NCBI GenBank assembly: GCA_943369355.1
Contig: CALRMX020000002.1
Location: 124,001-188,000 of the forward strand
Source: UBA7662 sp943369355
GTDB lineage: Bacteria; Bacteroidota; Bacteroidia; UBA7662
Direction of reading: 5' to 3'
DNA length: 64,000 nt
A program made the position numbers and the translations under genes. Positions 52,324 through 62,414 of this stretch are shown here, piece after piece (the first letter of the stretch is position 1; each line of letters begins with the position of its first letter). A model generated the notes under the pieces. It was not told where the DNA came from and searched no databases. It saw nothing but the letters and a program-made list of their open reading frames with translations.

Positions 52324-53348
52324 TTGAAGTAAATAGAACCGGGAGCAACTCCTGTTTCAACCGAATCGAGTGCTATGAAGCTCGAATTGTACCGGATGAG
52401 TTTGCCCGACGAGCTGAAGTCAACTGCATCGGTCCCGTAAAAGAAGCCACTCACCGGATCGAAGCCTATGGCGTAAAAGTTACGATTGAGTACTGTTGTT
52501 GGTATGGCTGCCGAACTAGTAGGGTCTAATTCGCGCAATGCACCTTCCATCGAAAAGTAGAATTTTGTTTTGTCTTTATTGGTGCACAAGTCGTTGGTGC
52601 TGCTGCGTACACCTAAATCCAAGAAGGCTGTGGTTTGGCCAAGCTTCCACAATGAAGCAGCTGTAGGCGTTCCGGCAAAGGAGGGCACTCCACCACACAA
52701 TACCCACAAATCGCCTGCTATGTCGCTCGCAAAACTATTGGGATAGTCGCCTACCAAAAGGGTATCGTCGTAGCTATCGGTAGTTGGATCAATTACCAAA
52801 ATGCTGTTGCCATTGCTATTTGCCACATACACTTTGCCGTTGTGCACAGTAATGGCATCGGGGAAGGCTCCTGCGTTGAGCGTTTTTACAATGGTTTTAC
52901 TCGCCAAATCAACTACTTTCACGCGGCCATTGCCACCAAAACTCACCCATTCGGTCACATAAGCCTTGTTACCGAGAACTGCAATTCGGCTGGGAAGCTC
53001 GAAGCCAGCAAGCTCACCCGTTGATTTAAAATCGCTCAAGTTCACGAACTCCAGCTTGTTGGCATTGTTCACCACCAAAATACCGGTGTTGTTCCAATGT
53101 GCCATACTTTGGGTAGTATTCCCGAGTGGGCGGCTATTGGCTTGCTGAAATAAGTCACGAACATACACCGATCTGTCGCGGCTCTGGTAGGTCAATGCAC
53201 CTGCACCGTTGGGGAAAGAGCCTTCGGCGGTTACGTATACACCACTCACATAGCTAACTGCTGGTGCAGGGTTGTTGTTGTCGTCGGGATTACATGCCGA
53301 TAGCGCAAATACTGCTGCCACTGCTGGCCAAAAGAGAAATTGTTTCAT
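52320..53348 (-). CDS. DUF5074 (BtuG-like) beta-propeller surface lipoprotein
   Basis: A 342-residue lipoprotein (VFALSAC lipobox; start at 53348) with a YncE-like/DUF5074 beta-propeller: repeats such as SYVSGVYVTAEGSF, NKAYVTEWVSFGGNGRVKVVDLASKTIVKTL, GKVYVANSNGNSILVID and KTKFYFSMEGALREL. In Bacteroides the related BtuG binds cobalamin on the cell surface with BtuB. It directly overlaps the BtuB-like receptor gene under a cobalamin riboswitch, so this role is likely here. Confidence 0.88.
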   Translation of the reverse strand: MKQFLFWPAVAAVFALSACNPDDNNNPAPAVSYVSGVYVTAEGSFPNGAGALTYQSRDRSVYVRDLFQQANSRPLGNTTQSMAHWNNTGILVVNNANKLEFVNLSDFKSTGELAGFELPSRIAVLGNKAYVTEWVSFGGNGRVKVVDLASKTIVKTLNAGAFPDAITVHNGKVYVANSNGNSILVIDPTTDSYDDTLLVGDYPNSFASDIAGDLWVLCGGVPSFAGTPTAASLWKLGQTTAFLDLGVRSSTNDLCTNKDKTKFYFSMEGALRELDPTSSAAIPTTVLNRNFYAIGFDPVSGFFYGTDAVDFSSSGKLIRYNSSFIALDSVETGVAPGSIYFK

Positions 53349-55228
53349 GGTAGTTGAAATTGAAAATTTAAGAGATAATGACGGCCGGGCATGGGTCGCC
53401 ACTGTATGGCTTGATATTCGGTATCGAATAAATTGATGAGCTGCACACCCACTGTTCCTTGGATCTTTCGGGTACTAAATCGTCGTGCTGCGTTCACGCG
53501 ACTAACGGCATAGGCATCGAGCCACTCGCTGTGATCGGCTTGAACATACCGCAGTCCAGTTCCATTCCAGATTAAACCGATGTACCCTTGAGCACGTTCG
53601 TACCACAGGCGTGCACGAAGCTGATGCTCGGGTATATAAATCAACTGTTTATTCAACCGGTTTTCTTGCCCTGCAGCTACGCGACTGTGCTGAGATTGCA
53701 CCCATGCATAATCGGCCTCGAAACGGATGGTACTTTTTCCGAAAACCCAACGTTGGTGGAGGTTGGCTTCGATACCCCTCCCCCGCACTTCAAGCAAATT
53801 TTCTGGCGTCCAAAAACCACTTGCGCCTGGCAACCAGATAATCCAATCGTTGAGTTGTTGCCGATACAACCCCACGCGATAACGCTGAAACCAAATATCC
53901 TTTTCGAGCTCCAGCTGAACACCTGCTTCGGCTTGCCAGCCCAATTCGGGACGGAGATTCGGGTTGCCACCAGGTACCCAATACAAATCATTCAAGGTAG
54001 GCAAACGGAAACTCCTGCCAGCGTTCCCGTAGAGCTTCCAGTGCCTACTCAACTGCCATTCCATGCCTAAATTAGGCGTGAACGGAACCAAGCTGCCATT
54101 GAGCCACTCTTGACGAGCCGCTAATTGAATGCTCAACCGATTCCCCTTATAGCCCACTTTTCCAATTCCTGCAAATCGGTTCTGCACGGGCGAAATGTCG
54201 AAAGCCGGCGACCATGCTTGGTAATAACTGTGATGTAGAACGGCCGAAAACGCCCACGAAGATGTAGTTAACCCGTGCCATTCGCCTTCGGTAACGAGGC
54301 CAAAAAAGCGGTGATCCTCATTCAAGTTCGCAATACTATCGACAAAACGGTTCGACTCCAAACTTGTCAACTGCCGGAATTCAACTGCTGCAAGAGGACC
54401 TGAATGCCTCCAGCGCCATTGCAAACGTACTGCTTCATCGCCTTGTACGGCTACCGACCGTTGTTGCACCATGGCCGGTGGTATTTCGCGTCTGTAGCGT
54501 TGATACCATAACTTCAACGTAAGCGAGTCGGTCCTAGTAAGGTTAAAACCAGAACTTAAAACCGCCCCAAAAGCAGTCAGGGCTGCATTAGCAAGTTTTT
54601 CTTCAGGAGCTCCAAACCGTGCCAGATTACGGTAAGGAAAATCATGCTGCGCTGCTCTTCCAAAAACCCGAATACTGTGTGCCGATGACTTCAACAACTT
54701 ATCGGCTCTAAAACCTGCACCCCATTGCCCAAAGCTGCCTTGCTCCAAAAAAATGCGTACATGGTCTTTTCTTGGGCTCGACTGCGACAAATGCAGGGCA
54801 CCTCCGATGGCCCCTGAGCCAAAATTGGCCACACTTCCTCCTTGTTGCACACGGTTATCATCCACCAAAAACAAAGGCAACAACGCCAAATCACTGATCC
54901 CGTTCATGGGGCTGGTCAGCTGAAAACCATCCCATAAAACTGCCGTTTGTGATGAACCTGAACCTCTTCCCGCTGGTGTACTTAAGCCACCCAAACCATA
55001 TGTGCGCAGGGTTAAACCGCCTTGCTGCTCCAACCAGTCGCTTACCGTTGCCGAGGGCATCAATCGAATAAGCAGCGTATCGGCTTTCCAGTCGGAATAG
55101 CCCGTTACGTACGACGGACGTTGGGCCTGCACACTTACCGTTTGCAATTGTAGGGTGTCGGCACGCTGAGCCGTAGCCAGACCAATCCACCCCCCGAGGG
55201 CTAAAACAAAAAATCCTGCTCGTTTCAT
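53345..55228 (-). CDS. btuB: BtuB-like TonB-dependent cobalamin receptor
   Basis: Outer-membrane vitamin B12 receptor by context. Signal peptide (KRAGFFVLALGGWIGLATAQ) when started at 55228, plug with VSVQAQRPSY and GSGAIGGALHL, then a barrel of about 470 residues ending LLNFQFQLP. 627 residues, somewhat short, without the CarboxypepD extension. The cobalamin riboswitch about 100 nt upstream is the main reason for assigning B12. Overlaps the lipoprotein gene by 4 bp. Confidence 0.9.
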   Translation of the reverse strand: MKRAGFFVLALGGWIGLATAQRADTLQLQTVSVQAQRPSYVTGYSDWKADTLLIRLMPSATVSDWLEQQGGLTLRTYGLGGLSTPAGRGSGSSQTAVLWDGFQLTSPMNGISDLALLPLFLVDDNRVQQGGSVANFGSGAIGGALHLSQSSPRKDHVRIFLEQGSFGQWGAGFRADKLLKSSAHSIRVFGRAAQHDFPYRNLARFGAPEEKLANAALTAFGAVLSSGFNLTRTDSLTLKLWYQRYRREIPPAMVQQRSVAVQGDEAVRLQWRWRHSGPLAAVEFRQLTSLESNRFVDSIANLNEDHRFFGLVTEGEWHGLTTSSWAFSAVLHHSYYQAWSPAFDISPVQNRFAGIGKVGYKGNRLSIQLAARQEWLNGSLVPFTPNLGMEWQLSRHWKLYGNAGRSFRLPTLNDLYWVPGGNPNLRPELGWQAEAGVQLELEKDIWFQRYRVGLYRQQLNDWIIWLPGASGFWTPENLLEVRGRGIEANLHQRWVFGKSTIRFEADYAWVQSQHSRVAAGQENRLNKQLIYIPEHQLRARLWYERAQGYIGLIWNGTGLRYVQADHSEWLDAYAVSRVNAARRFSTRKIQGTVGVQLINLFDTEYQAIQWRPMPGRHYLLNFQFQLP

Positions 55229-55330
55229 TGTACGGGCAGGCTTCAGGGTTGCTACAAAAGAAAATACACCCAGTAGTGTAGTTGCTTCCACAGCGGCTTT
55301 TATTCCCGAAAGCCATGCGTTATTGCTCTC

Positions 55331-55489
55331 GGGCAGGTCTTCTGACTCGTCTTACCGCTATCGCCTTCCCTCCTGAGAAGTGGCATCGTTGATAACGGCT
55401 TTTTATAAGACTTACAGCAGCGGGTACTGTTCCGGATTTTCACCGGATTCCCTTTTCATCCCGATTGTTGAGGCCGGGAACCTGAAAGC
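55331..55489 (-). promoter_or_regulatory. Cobalamin (B12) riboswitch
   Basis: On the minus strand the conserved pieces appear in order: GGTGAAAATCCGGAACAG, CCCGC.GCTGT, the B12 box GCCACT (55379-55384), GGGAAGGCGA, AAGACGAGTCAGAAGACC, and the final GACCTGCCC. The ATG of btuB is about 100 nt downstream. This is a standard class-I-like cobalamin aptamer, expected to lower expression when B12 is plentiful. Confidence 0.93.
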
Positions 55490-55493
55490 ATCA

Positions 55494-55501
55494 CAAATAT
55501 A
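55494..55501 (-). promoter_or_regulatory. -7 promoter box of the B12 operon
   Basis: TATATTTG on the minus strand (plus CAAATATA), a perfect match, 5 nt before the aptamer. Confidence 0.6.
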
Positions 55502-55527
55502 ACGGAAAGCTTCAAATCCAGACAATA

Positions 55528-55557
55528 AAAAACCCCCACCGCCAGGCGGTGAGGGTT
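55528..55557 (-). terminator. Terminator of the giant T9SS gene
   Basis: On the minus strand AACCCTCACCG, CCTGG, CGGTGGGGGTT, then TTTT. Lies 23 bp after the stop codon. Confidence 0.8.
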
Positions 55558-55579
55558 CTCAAATCAATTCAATTAAAGC

Positions 55580-58500
55580 TTAGCGCTGAATCATCAAACG
55601 CTTCACAGCAAGTTCGTTGCCGTCGCTGATTCGTACAAAGTACAAGCCTTCTTTCAAACCAGCAAGGTCAAGAGCTAACTCACCACGAAGAGCAGAAGCT
55701 TCATTCAGGGTCATCACTTCCTGTCCAATTGCGTTTACGATGGTCACCTTGAGGTTAGCAGCGTTCTCGAGATTGTAAGCAAGTGTAGCCGAATTGGTAG
55801 CAGGGTTAGGATACAACTGCATGGCACGAGCTAGTGCGTTCTCTTCAACAGAAGTGATTACACCACGTGTGATTGCAATGTTGAATCGTGCAACAGCATC
55901 GCGTATTTGTGTACCCGAGCTAGCCACTACTTTCCAACGACCATTGAATGTACCTCCAACAGCTACACCACGACGTTGTAGTGTATCGGCAATAGCCAGA
56001 TAATCTACGTTAACGTTCGGTGAAGTCAAGCCAGAGCGCGACATCAACGTTTGTGGATTCAGGTTGGTAGTTTCCAGCGACCAAGTGTAGGTAACAGGGT
56101 TACCATTCGACTGCGCCGAAGCTTCCCATGTGAAGTTCACGGTTTGTGAACCCGCACCCGAAAGGGTCACAGCGCTGTTATTGGCAGGAGTAAGCAGGTT
56201 AAATACCGACAAGGTATCAGGAATGAAACATGTGGTATTTACGAAGGCCGAATCCCACGATGGAGCAACTCCACCAGGACCACCGTATGGCAGCGAGTCA
56301 GCACCAGCAAACAAGGTAACCAAACCTGCAGGGCAGATCAAGCTTACGCTATATGTACCCGCACGTGTTCCATCCCACAAACCATCGCCATAGCTATCGT
56401 TGATGCGGAACTTCAATCTTGCACCAACTGGTACGCAGAAGGTATCGACATGGGTTGCAGCAGCAGCATTGTAAGGATTCACATCTGGATAAGGACCACC
56501 GGCTGCAATTAGATTACCCGTTGCAGAATCAGTCAATGCCCAAGTAATTTCACTTCCATAGATGTCGGTTACCAAACGAACCACTACCTGTGCAGCGCCG
56601 CAAGAGCTGTTGATAGCAATATTGTCCACTGCAAAACCACTTCCGTTACCACCCTGTATAGCATGGTTCAATGCGAAGTGTACCGAAGGACGACCTGCAT
56701 ACGCGCTCAAGCTAACCGTTTTGGTCTGCCAAGCAGCACCAGCGGCCACAGAGTCGATACGGATAAAGGTTGCACCGCTATCTAATGAAACTTCTACATA
56801 CGCTTTAGAACCATTCGTGCCGTTGTTGTAGGCATTGAAGCTCATGGTTACGTTGTTCGAAGCCGTCAAGGTAGAGAAGTCGAACGAAGGAGAAATCAAA
56901 CGACCAGCAGACTTCGCAGCGGCTATACCTGTTCCTGAAGCAGGTGCAGGAATAGTAAAGCTCGGACCACTCAAACTAGCAGCCGTACCTTGTTGCCAAG
57001 CACCAGCATTGATGTAGTTACATGGAATACCACCTTCCAAATCTAAGTTATAAGGCAAGGTAGCCGCAGGTGCTGGCTCAACAGTTACAGTAGCAGGAGC
57101 AGTAGGTCCGAAACAAGCATCGCTGATGCGCATATCGAAGAAATAGTAGATACGACCCAAGTTGCTACCAGGAGCTAACCAGCTAGAGTCGAGACGAATC
57201 TTACCAGCCAATTCATACGGGAAGGTAGCGCCACCTGTGGTACGGAAAAGAATACCCGTACCTGCACCATAGGTGTTATTGATGTAATAACGACCAGGAG
57301 TCAAGTACATTTTCACTGGTACACGTTGAACACCGCTACCTGGAATATTCCAAGGCACAATCTGTAGAATTACAGCTGTTGGATCTTCTAATGGGTTTTT
57401 GTCCCACACTTGCATTGCACCTGCTCTTGCACCGTTGGTAAAGAAGGTCACTGAGTCAACACGAATGTTAGCCAATACGGTATAGTACATACCATTGGTA
57501 AAGTTACCTGCAGGGAAAGTACCTGTTGTAGGTGAAATTGGACCAAAGGCTTGGTTACCATTCTGTGCGTTACCCAAACCAACCTGGAAGGCTGTGGTAG
57601 TAGAGATGGTTCCAGTAGAAATCGAGCTACCTACTGCACCAATCGTGTTGTTTGGATTGTACCAAACTACATCTTGTGGGCCTGGAGCAGTAGCTGAAAG
57701 CGTAGCTGAACCACTCAAACAAACGGTATCACCTTGAATGTTTGTTGGAACTGCTGTGATTGGACAGTTGAAAATAACTGCTCCACGACGAAGGTCGATA
57801 TCATAGGTCTGCAAAGAATACAAAGTATCAGTACCACGTACTGCACGTACTCTCCAGATACCACGAACTGTGTCGCCTACAGCTACACCCAAAGAAGCCA
57901 TCAACTGATCGATAGCGCCGTAGGTAAGCGTAATCATGGTGTCAGCACCGTTGTTGTTCGAAGCAAGGGTTGCTAAAGGAGCATTGAAGTTGCCAGCAGC
58001 ACGTGCTGCAAGCTGCCATGCATACGTTACCGAACCTGTTACAGGGATTGAACGCTGCCAGTTAGCACTAACGGTTTGTGTAGATTGACCATCAACATTC
58101 AAGTAAATGCTGTCAACTGGGCCAACAAGATCAAAGTTGGTCAAAGCTGGAGCAAGTATACGAACGGTATAATCTTCGGTTTCACCATAAGGATAAGGTC
58201 CGCAACCTGTTACATCAGCAGGAACAGTTGTTTCACGCAATACGATACGCAGGCGAGTAACACCCGTGTCGGCAGTTGCAGGAACCACTAAGTTTAACGT
58301 ATTCCAAGCACGAGCTGCAGTGGGACCAGCGATTGCTACACGTTCGTTTTCTGTAAACGAACCGTCTTTGTTCACGTCCACATAAGCTTTCATGATGGCT
58401 GGATAGTGAGTAGTACCACAATGGCCATTTTTCACCTGAATCGGGAATGGGAACGAGCGCGTCAAAGAAGCTACTACACCTAAGCCGCTGTGATCGGTAT

Positions 58501-61500
58501 AGGTTTCGCAAGTAGCATCGGCCGAACCAGTAGTCGTATTGCCAATAATTACGGTATCAATCTTCGTGTCACCCGTATTGCTAGCATTCGAAGGACAATA
58601 AACGAAACGTGCAAAGACAGCATTGTTACGTGTTAAAGAGTCGGCACCTGCTGGGTTAGCCACACGCAGTTTAATGCTGTACGAACCTGCTTGTAAGAAT
58701 TGTACTTGTGCAACAGCTGCACTGTCGTTGGTATTATTCACAAACTGAACAGTGTTTGGCGTGATGGTCCAACGACGTGTGAATGGTACGTTGAGCGAAG
58801 TATCGGTTAGCGTTACAGTACCTAGAACACCACCTGTAGTGGTTGTGTCGGCACTTACACGGAAGCCTGCAATTGGAACAACTGGGGCTACAACTTGCAA
58901 GTTCACCGAAGCAGTTTTCGAACAACCATTCGAAGTAATGGTTGCTGTGTAGGTTTCAGTAGCTACGTTGTTACGTGGACCTGTAGAGGCTGTGAAACCT
59001 GAGGCAGTAAACCCACCAGGACCAGACCAAGCAACCGTTGCAGGACTATAGAAAATGCCAGGGTTTAGAACACCAATATTCGTAAGATTAGTAGCTGTAC
59101 TTAATACCCAGTTCGAAGCCGAGTTATTGTCAAAACGAACCAACATAAAACCAGCACTCGATGTTGTAGCCGTTGTACCTGACCAATCGGCTGCAGTAAC
59201 ACCCGTACTAGTAGGGAAGCTATATGCTCGGATAGTCACAGCGTCAATAAGTGTACCCGCAGCATTCCTAAGCGTCATACCCCATGCTGAAGTTGAAAAG
59301 AGCAAATCACCACTGCCACCAGTATTGTAGTAACGATTGGCAGGATCATCTGTACCTGGACCGAGGTGTAATACCAATACGCTATTCGCTGGAATAATTA
59401 CGCCCGCTGGGAAAGTATAGGTTCTTGGACCGGTATTGAATATTTCAATGCCCCATCCACCGATGTTTTGAGCGGTATCTCCAAAGTTGGTTAATTCCAA
59501 AAAGTCAGTGGCAGCAGCAGGAATATAGGCAGGATATACACCCGCTCCAGTACCTGTTCTAAACGATATCACTTCTGACATACGCACTAATGAACTGTTA
59601 GGCGCGTAAACTCCAAGATCATTGGTAGAAACCCGCAAGTTGGCAGATTGTGTGGTCAGAATTAATCCGGGGTTAACTGTAGCGGTGTATACGGCACTGC
59701 GTATGGTACGGCTCAAAGTATCGCCGGCTACAAATTGACCAGCAATGGTGTCGATGAACACACGAACTATGTAATTTCCTGTATCAACCATGTTCACGGG
59801 GGTGGTGAACGTAATGGTATCGTTGGTTAAAGTTACAAATGATCCTGTATTACGAGTAACTGTAGCCAATGGAGTAACGGTACCAGTAGGAGAGGTAACA
59901 GTGCCTTTTACAACAACGTTTGAAGCACTGCGGTCAAATGTAGTTCCTGTGTTACGAATTACAGCACGAACGGTTTCATTGGCACTGAAACAGCCTTTGT
60001 CGGTTGGTTCCGTGATAGCTGTAACAGTAACTTCACCAGGTGAAACTGTACCAAACGCAAAGAACTCTCCGTTGGCAAGGTTAACACCTGCAGTAGTTGT
60101 ACGAGATCCAGTGGCGGTAATTACACCTGAACCAGAAGCCGCACTTCTTTCTGTCCATGCACCGTTAAGGGCAGGTGCTTGTACTACACGTATTTGGTTG
60201 ATATTACCGGTAACGAGCGTATCAAAAGCTGACCAGTTTAATTGTACAGTTGCGCCAGATGAAAGAGGTGAACTCGCTGTAATTCGAACACCTCTTCTTC
60301 CTAAAGTTGAAGTAACTGGTGCAACGACACTACCACTTGGAGCTCCGGTAAGTTCTGCCGTATAGGTTTGAGGTGTTGTTCCTGGTATGAAACCACCAAG
60401 TACAACTAAAAACCCGTCGTTCGCGTCACCAATCCTGAAGTTTCGTGTTTGTGCCGCTGCATTGGTAACCGTCCAAGTAACTCTACCTTGAACATATGCA
60501 GTAGCCGATCCTGTAGTTACGTTAGGCAATGCACCATTACCAAATATGAGAGAATTTCCGGATGGAATAATTACTCGACCACCGCCAAGAATAAGTGCTC
60601 CTGGCTCTGTAGCAGAATTCGGGAAAGTGTTGGTTGCAGAGGCCGATGCAGAAGTAAGCGTAAGGTTACCTCCATTCACAAATAAGAAGAACCCAGCACC
60701 TACGCTATAACGTAAACCGTTAATTGACCTTGATGTAGGAATCTCGGTAGATGTTGTACAGTTTTGAGCGGTTTGACCTGTGAAAAACACATAGTCCAAA
60801 TTATATGCAGCCGTAGGACCTACGTTCACCACACCATTAATCGCCGGTGAAACTACCGAACGACGGAAGTTAACACCGCCTGTTACTACACCGCCTAAAG
60901 TGTTATCCATGGTCAAGTTACCGTTGGTGGTAAGTAGACCATTTATTAGTGTAAATCTAGCAGAAATGTTGATTGGAGCATTAATGGTCAATCCATTGTC
61001 TGCTTGAATTTCACGGATAGTGTTTCCTCCGTTAAATGTTCCGGTTCCACTGATGCTTTGTCCACCCGTGGTGCTATTGAATACCAAAATAGTAGCGTTG
61101 GTAGTAAGGTCAACAAAGCCATTGTTGATAAAATTGCCAGAAAGGAAGATACTTCTACCGGATGTACCCGTGGTAGGAACAGTCGAGAAAGTATCGCCGG
61201 GAGTCACGGTAATGTTACCCGTTACTGTCAATACTCGAGTGGCGGCAGCATTAAAACGTAAAGAAGCGCCTGTGCCTGCCTGACCTACAGTTAATGAAGG
61301 AATAAAGGATGTTGGAACGTCAAAAGTCACAATGTGACCATCGGCAATTACAACATCACTGAGATAGTGGGGTATTATACCACCTGTCCAGGTAGCTGGG
61401 CTTGACCACAATCCACTAGCAGCAGAAGTAATCGGGCCAGCAGCTGGAGGTGTAAATGTGTACGTTAGGCCACTGGGAATTGACACAGTAGGCGAGATGG

Positions 61501-62284
61501 TCATCGTAGCATTGTTCGCTGTACCGGCGGTAGTAGTCGTCCAGCTTGTGGTGCTCGTTCTATTATTGAATTCTGCAGCAGATATACCACCCAAACCAAC
61601 TTGTGGAGTGTGAGATGCACCTACGTTCATCAAGCCGTACACCAACTGAACGGTGTTTGACGTTTCATTCAAACGAATTTGGAAATTCAAGTTTTCACCA
61701 TTCGTAGTATTATACCTGCGGTAACCTGTCCATTGTACCACTAACGTACGGTTAGGAGCAGTTCCGGTAGTTACCACACGAATATTTCCAGAAACACCTG
61801 GACCACCTGGAGTACCAGGGCCATTAGCCTGCAAGTCAAGGGCATAAGCAACAATACGCGCACGAAGTTGTGGCGGGGTGGTTGTAACCGTTGAACTTAA
61901 AGGTGTAGAAGTACCCGACATATTTACCGCCGGATTGAACGATGAATTACCCAATGATATCCAACCGTTGGCATTTACCGCAATTCTATCGAAGGAATAT
62001 CCTCCGAAATTAAAGTTAAAGCCGATTGGGATACCAGGTCCCGTTGCGATGGATACTGTTGGTTGTGCAGGGTCTGTGTAAGTTTGGTCATCAGACGCCG
62101 TGTCACCCAACAAAATACCACCTGTAGTAATCGGAGTGTATGCGTCTGTTGTGGAGCCAAAGGTGTATGCGGCTACTTGACCATACGATCGAGAGCTTAG
62201 TACAATTAGCGCCATCAAACACAACAACCGCCAGCTGTTCAACCGAAGGGTAGAAGCAGCTACTGTGAAGTAGTTGTTTTTCAT
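55580..62284 (-). CDS. Giant multidomain secreted protein with T9SS sorting domain
   Basis: A 2234-residue secreted protein, probably surface or adhesive. Signal peptide ends RSYGQ. N-terminal beta domain (to about 285), a long repeated region (about 290-880), lamin-tail-like domain (about 898-1075; ATDFLELTNFGDTAQNIGGWG), PKD-like (about 1135-1225), GEVED (1228-1378; HYPAIMKAYVDVNKDGSFT), a SusE/FnIII-like module (1388-1505), a MAM-like/jelly-roll (about 1748-1895), a second SusE-like copy (about 2025-2138) and a type A T9SS sorting domain (YPNPATNS, last 85 residues). No enzyme motif seen. Confidence 0.9.
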   Translation of the reverse strand: MKNNYFTVAASTLRLNSWRLLCLMALIVLSSRSYGQVAAYTFGSTTDAYTPITTGGILLGDTASDDQTYTDPAQPTVSIATGPGIPIGFNFNFGGYSFDRIAVNANGWISLGNSSFNPAVNMSGTSTPLSSTVTTTPPQLRARIVAYALDLQANGPGTPGGPGVSGNIRVVTTGTAPNRTLVVQWTGYRRYNTTNGENLNFQIRLNETSNTVQLVYGLMNVGASHTPQVGLGGISAAEFNNRTSTTSWTTTTAGTANNATMTISPTVSIPSGLTYTFTPPAAGPITSAASGLWSSPATWTGGIIPHYLSDVVIADGHIVTFDVPTSFIPSLTVGQAGTGASLRFNAAATRVLTVTGNITVTPGDTFSTVPTTGTSGRSIFLSGNFINNGFVDLTTNATILVFNSTTGGQSISGTGTFNGGNTIREIQADNGLTINAPINISARFTLINGLLTTNGNLTMDNTLGGVVTGGVNFRRSVVSPAINGVVNVGPTAAYNLDYVFFTGQTAQNCTTSTEIPTSRSINGLRYSVGAGFFLFVNGGNLTLTSASASATNTFPNSATEPGALILGGGRVIIPSGNSLIFGNGALPNVTTGSATAYVQGRVTWTVTNAAAQTRNFRIGDANDGFLVVLGGFIPGTTPQTYTAELTGAPSGSVVAPVTSTLGRRGVRITASSPLSSGATVQLNWSAFDTLVTGNINQIRVVQAPALNGAWTERSAASGSGVITATGSRTTTAGVNLANGEFFAFGTVSPGEVTVTAITEPTDKGCFSANETVRAVIRNTGTTFDRSASNVVVKGTVTSPTGTVTPLATVTRNTGSFVTLTNDTITFTTPVNMVDTGNYIVRVFIDTIAGQFVAGDTLSRTIRSAVYTATVNPGLILTTQSANLRVSTNDLGVYAPNSSLVRMSEVISFRTGTGAGVYPAYIPAAATDFLELTNFGDTAQNIGGWGIEIFNTGPRTYTFPAGVIIPANSVLVLHLGPGTDDPANRYYNTGGSGDLLFSTSAWGMTLRNAAGTLIDAVTIRAYSFPTSTGVTAADWSGTTATTSSAGFMLVRFDNNSASNWVLSTATNLTNIGVLNPGIFYSPATVAWSGPGGFTASGFTASTGPRNNVATETYTATITSNGCSKTASVNLQVVAPVVPIAGFRVSADTTTTGGVLGTVTLTDTSLNVPFTRRWTITPNTVQFVNNTNDSAAVAQVQFLQAGSYSIKLRVANPAGADSLTRNNAVFARFVYCPSNASNTGDTKIDTVIIGNTTTGSADATCETYTDHSGLGVVASLTRSFPFPIQVKNGHCGTTHYPAIMKAYVDVNKDGSFTENERVAIAGPTAARAWNTLNLVVPATADTGVTRLRIVLRETTVPADVTGCGPYPYGETEDYTVRILAPALTNFDLVGPVDSIYLNVDGQSTQTVSANWQRSIPVTGSVTYAWQLAARAAGNFNAPLATLASNNNGADTMITLTYGAIDQLMASLGVAVGDTVRGIWRVRAVRGTDTLYSLQTYDIDLRRGAVIFNCPITAVPTNIQGDTVCLSGSATLSATAPGPQDVVWYNPNNTIGAVGSSISTGTISTTTAFQVGLGNAQNGNQAFGPISPTTGTFPAGNFTNGMYYTVLANIRVDSVTFFTNGARAGAMQVWDKNPLEDPTAVILQIVPWNIPGSGVQRVPVKMYLTPGRYYINNTYGAGTGILFRTTGGATFPYELAGKIRLDSSWLAPGSNLGRIYYFFDMRISDACFGPTAPATVTVEPAPAATLPYNLDLEGGIPCNYINAGAWQQGTAASLSGPSFTIPAPASGTGIAAAKSAGRLISPSFDFSTLTASNNVTMSFNAYNNGTNGSKAYVEVSLDSGATFIRIDSVAAGAAWQTKTVSLSAYAGRPSVHFALNHAIQGGNGSGFAVDNIAINSSCGAAQVVVRLVTDIYGSEITWALTDSATGNLIAAGGPYPDVNPYNAAAATHVDTFCVPVGARLKFRINDSYGDGLWDGTRAGTYSVSLICPAGLVTLFAGADSLPYGGPGGVAPSWDSAFVNTTCFIPDTLSVFNLLTPANNSAVTLSGAGSQTVNFTWEASAQSNGNPVTYTWSLETTNLNPQTLMSRSGLTSPNVNVDYLAIADTLQRRGVAVGGTFNGRWKVVASSGTQIRDAVARFNIAITRGVITSVEENALARAMQLYPNPATNSATLAYNLENAANLKVTIVNAIGQEVMTLNEASALRGELALDLAGLKEGLYFVRISDGNELAVKRLMIQR

Positions 62285-62414
62285 AAAATGGGTTAAGTTG
62301 AAATTTAGTGGGTAGCAATTTAGAGTTTTTTAAACTGCATGACAAAAAATTTACATAAACCTCACGTGAAAAACTTGCTTTTTTCCGAAGCGTTTTAAAA
62401 TTAAGGTCAATTAT
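62285..62414. other. Intergenic region between the giant gene and uvrA
   Basis: 130 bp, AT-rich; it must hold the promoter of the giant gene and the end of uvrA. I see no convincing terminator. Confidence 0.4.

Noticed and set aside
59790..60365. 191-codon antisense frame inside the giant T9SS gene
   Set aside because: Composition follows from the Thr/Val/Gly-rich sense strand; no start signals or motifs.
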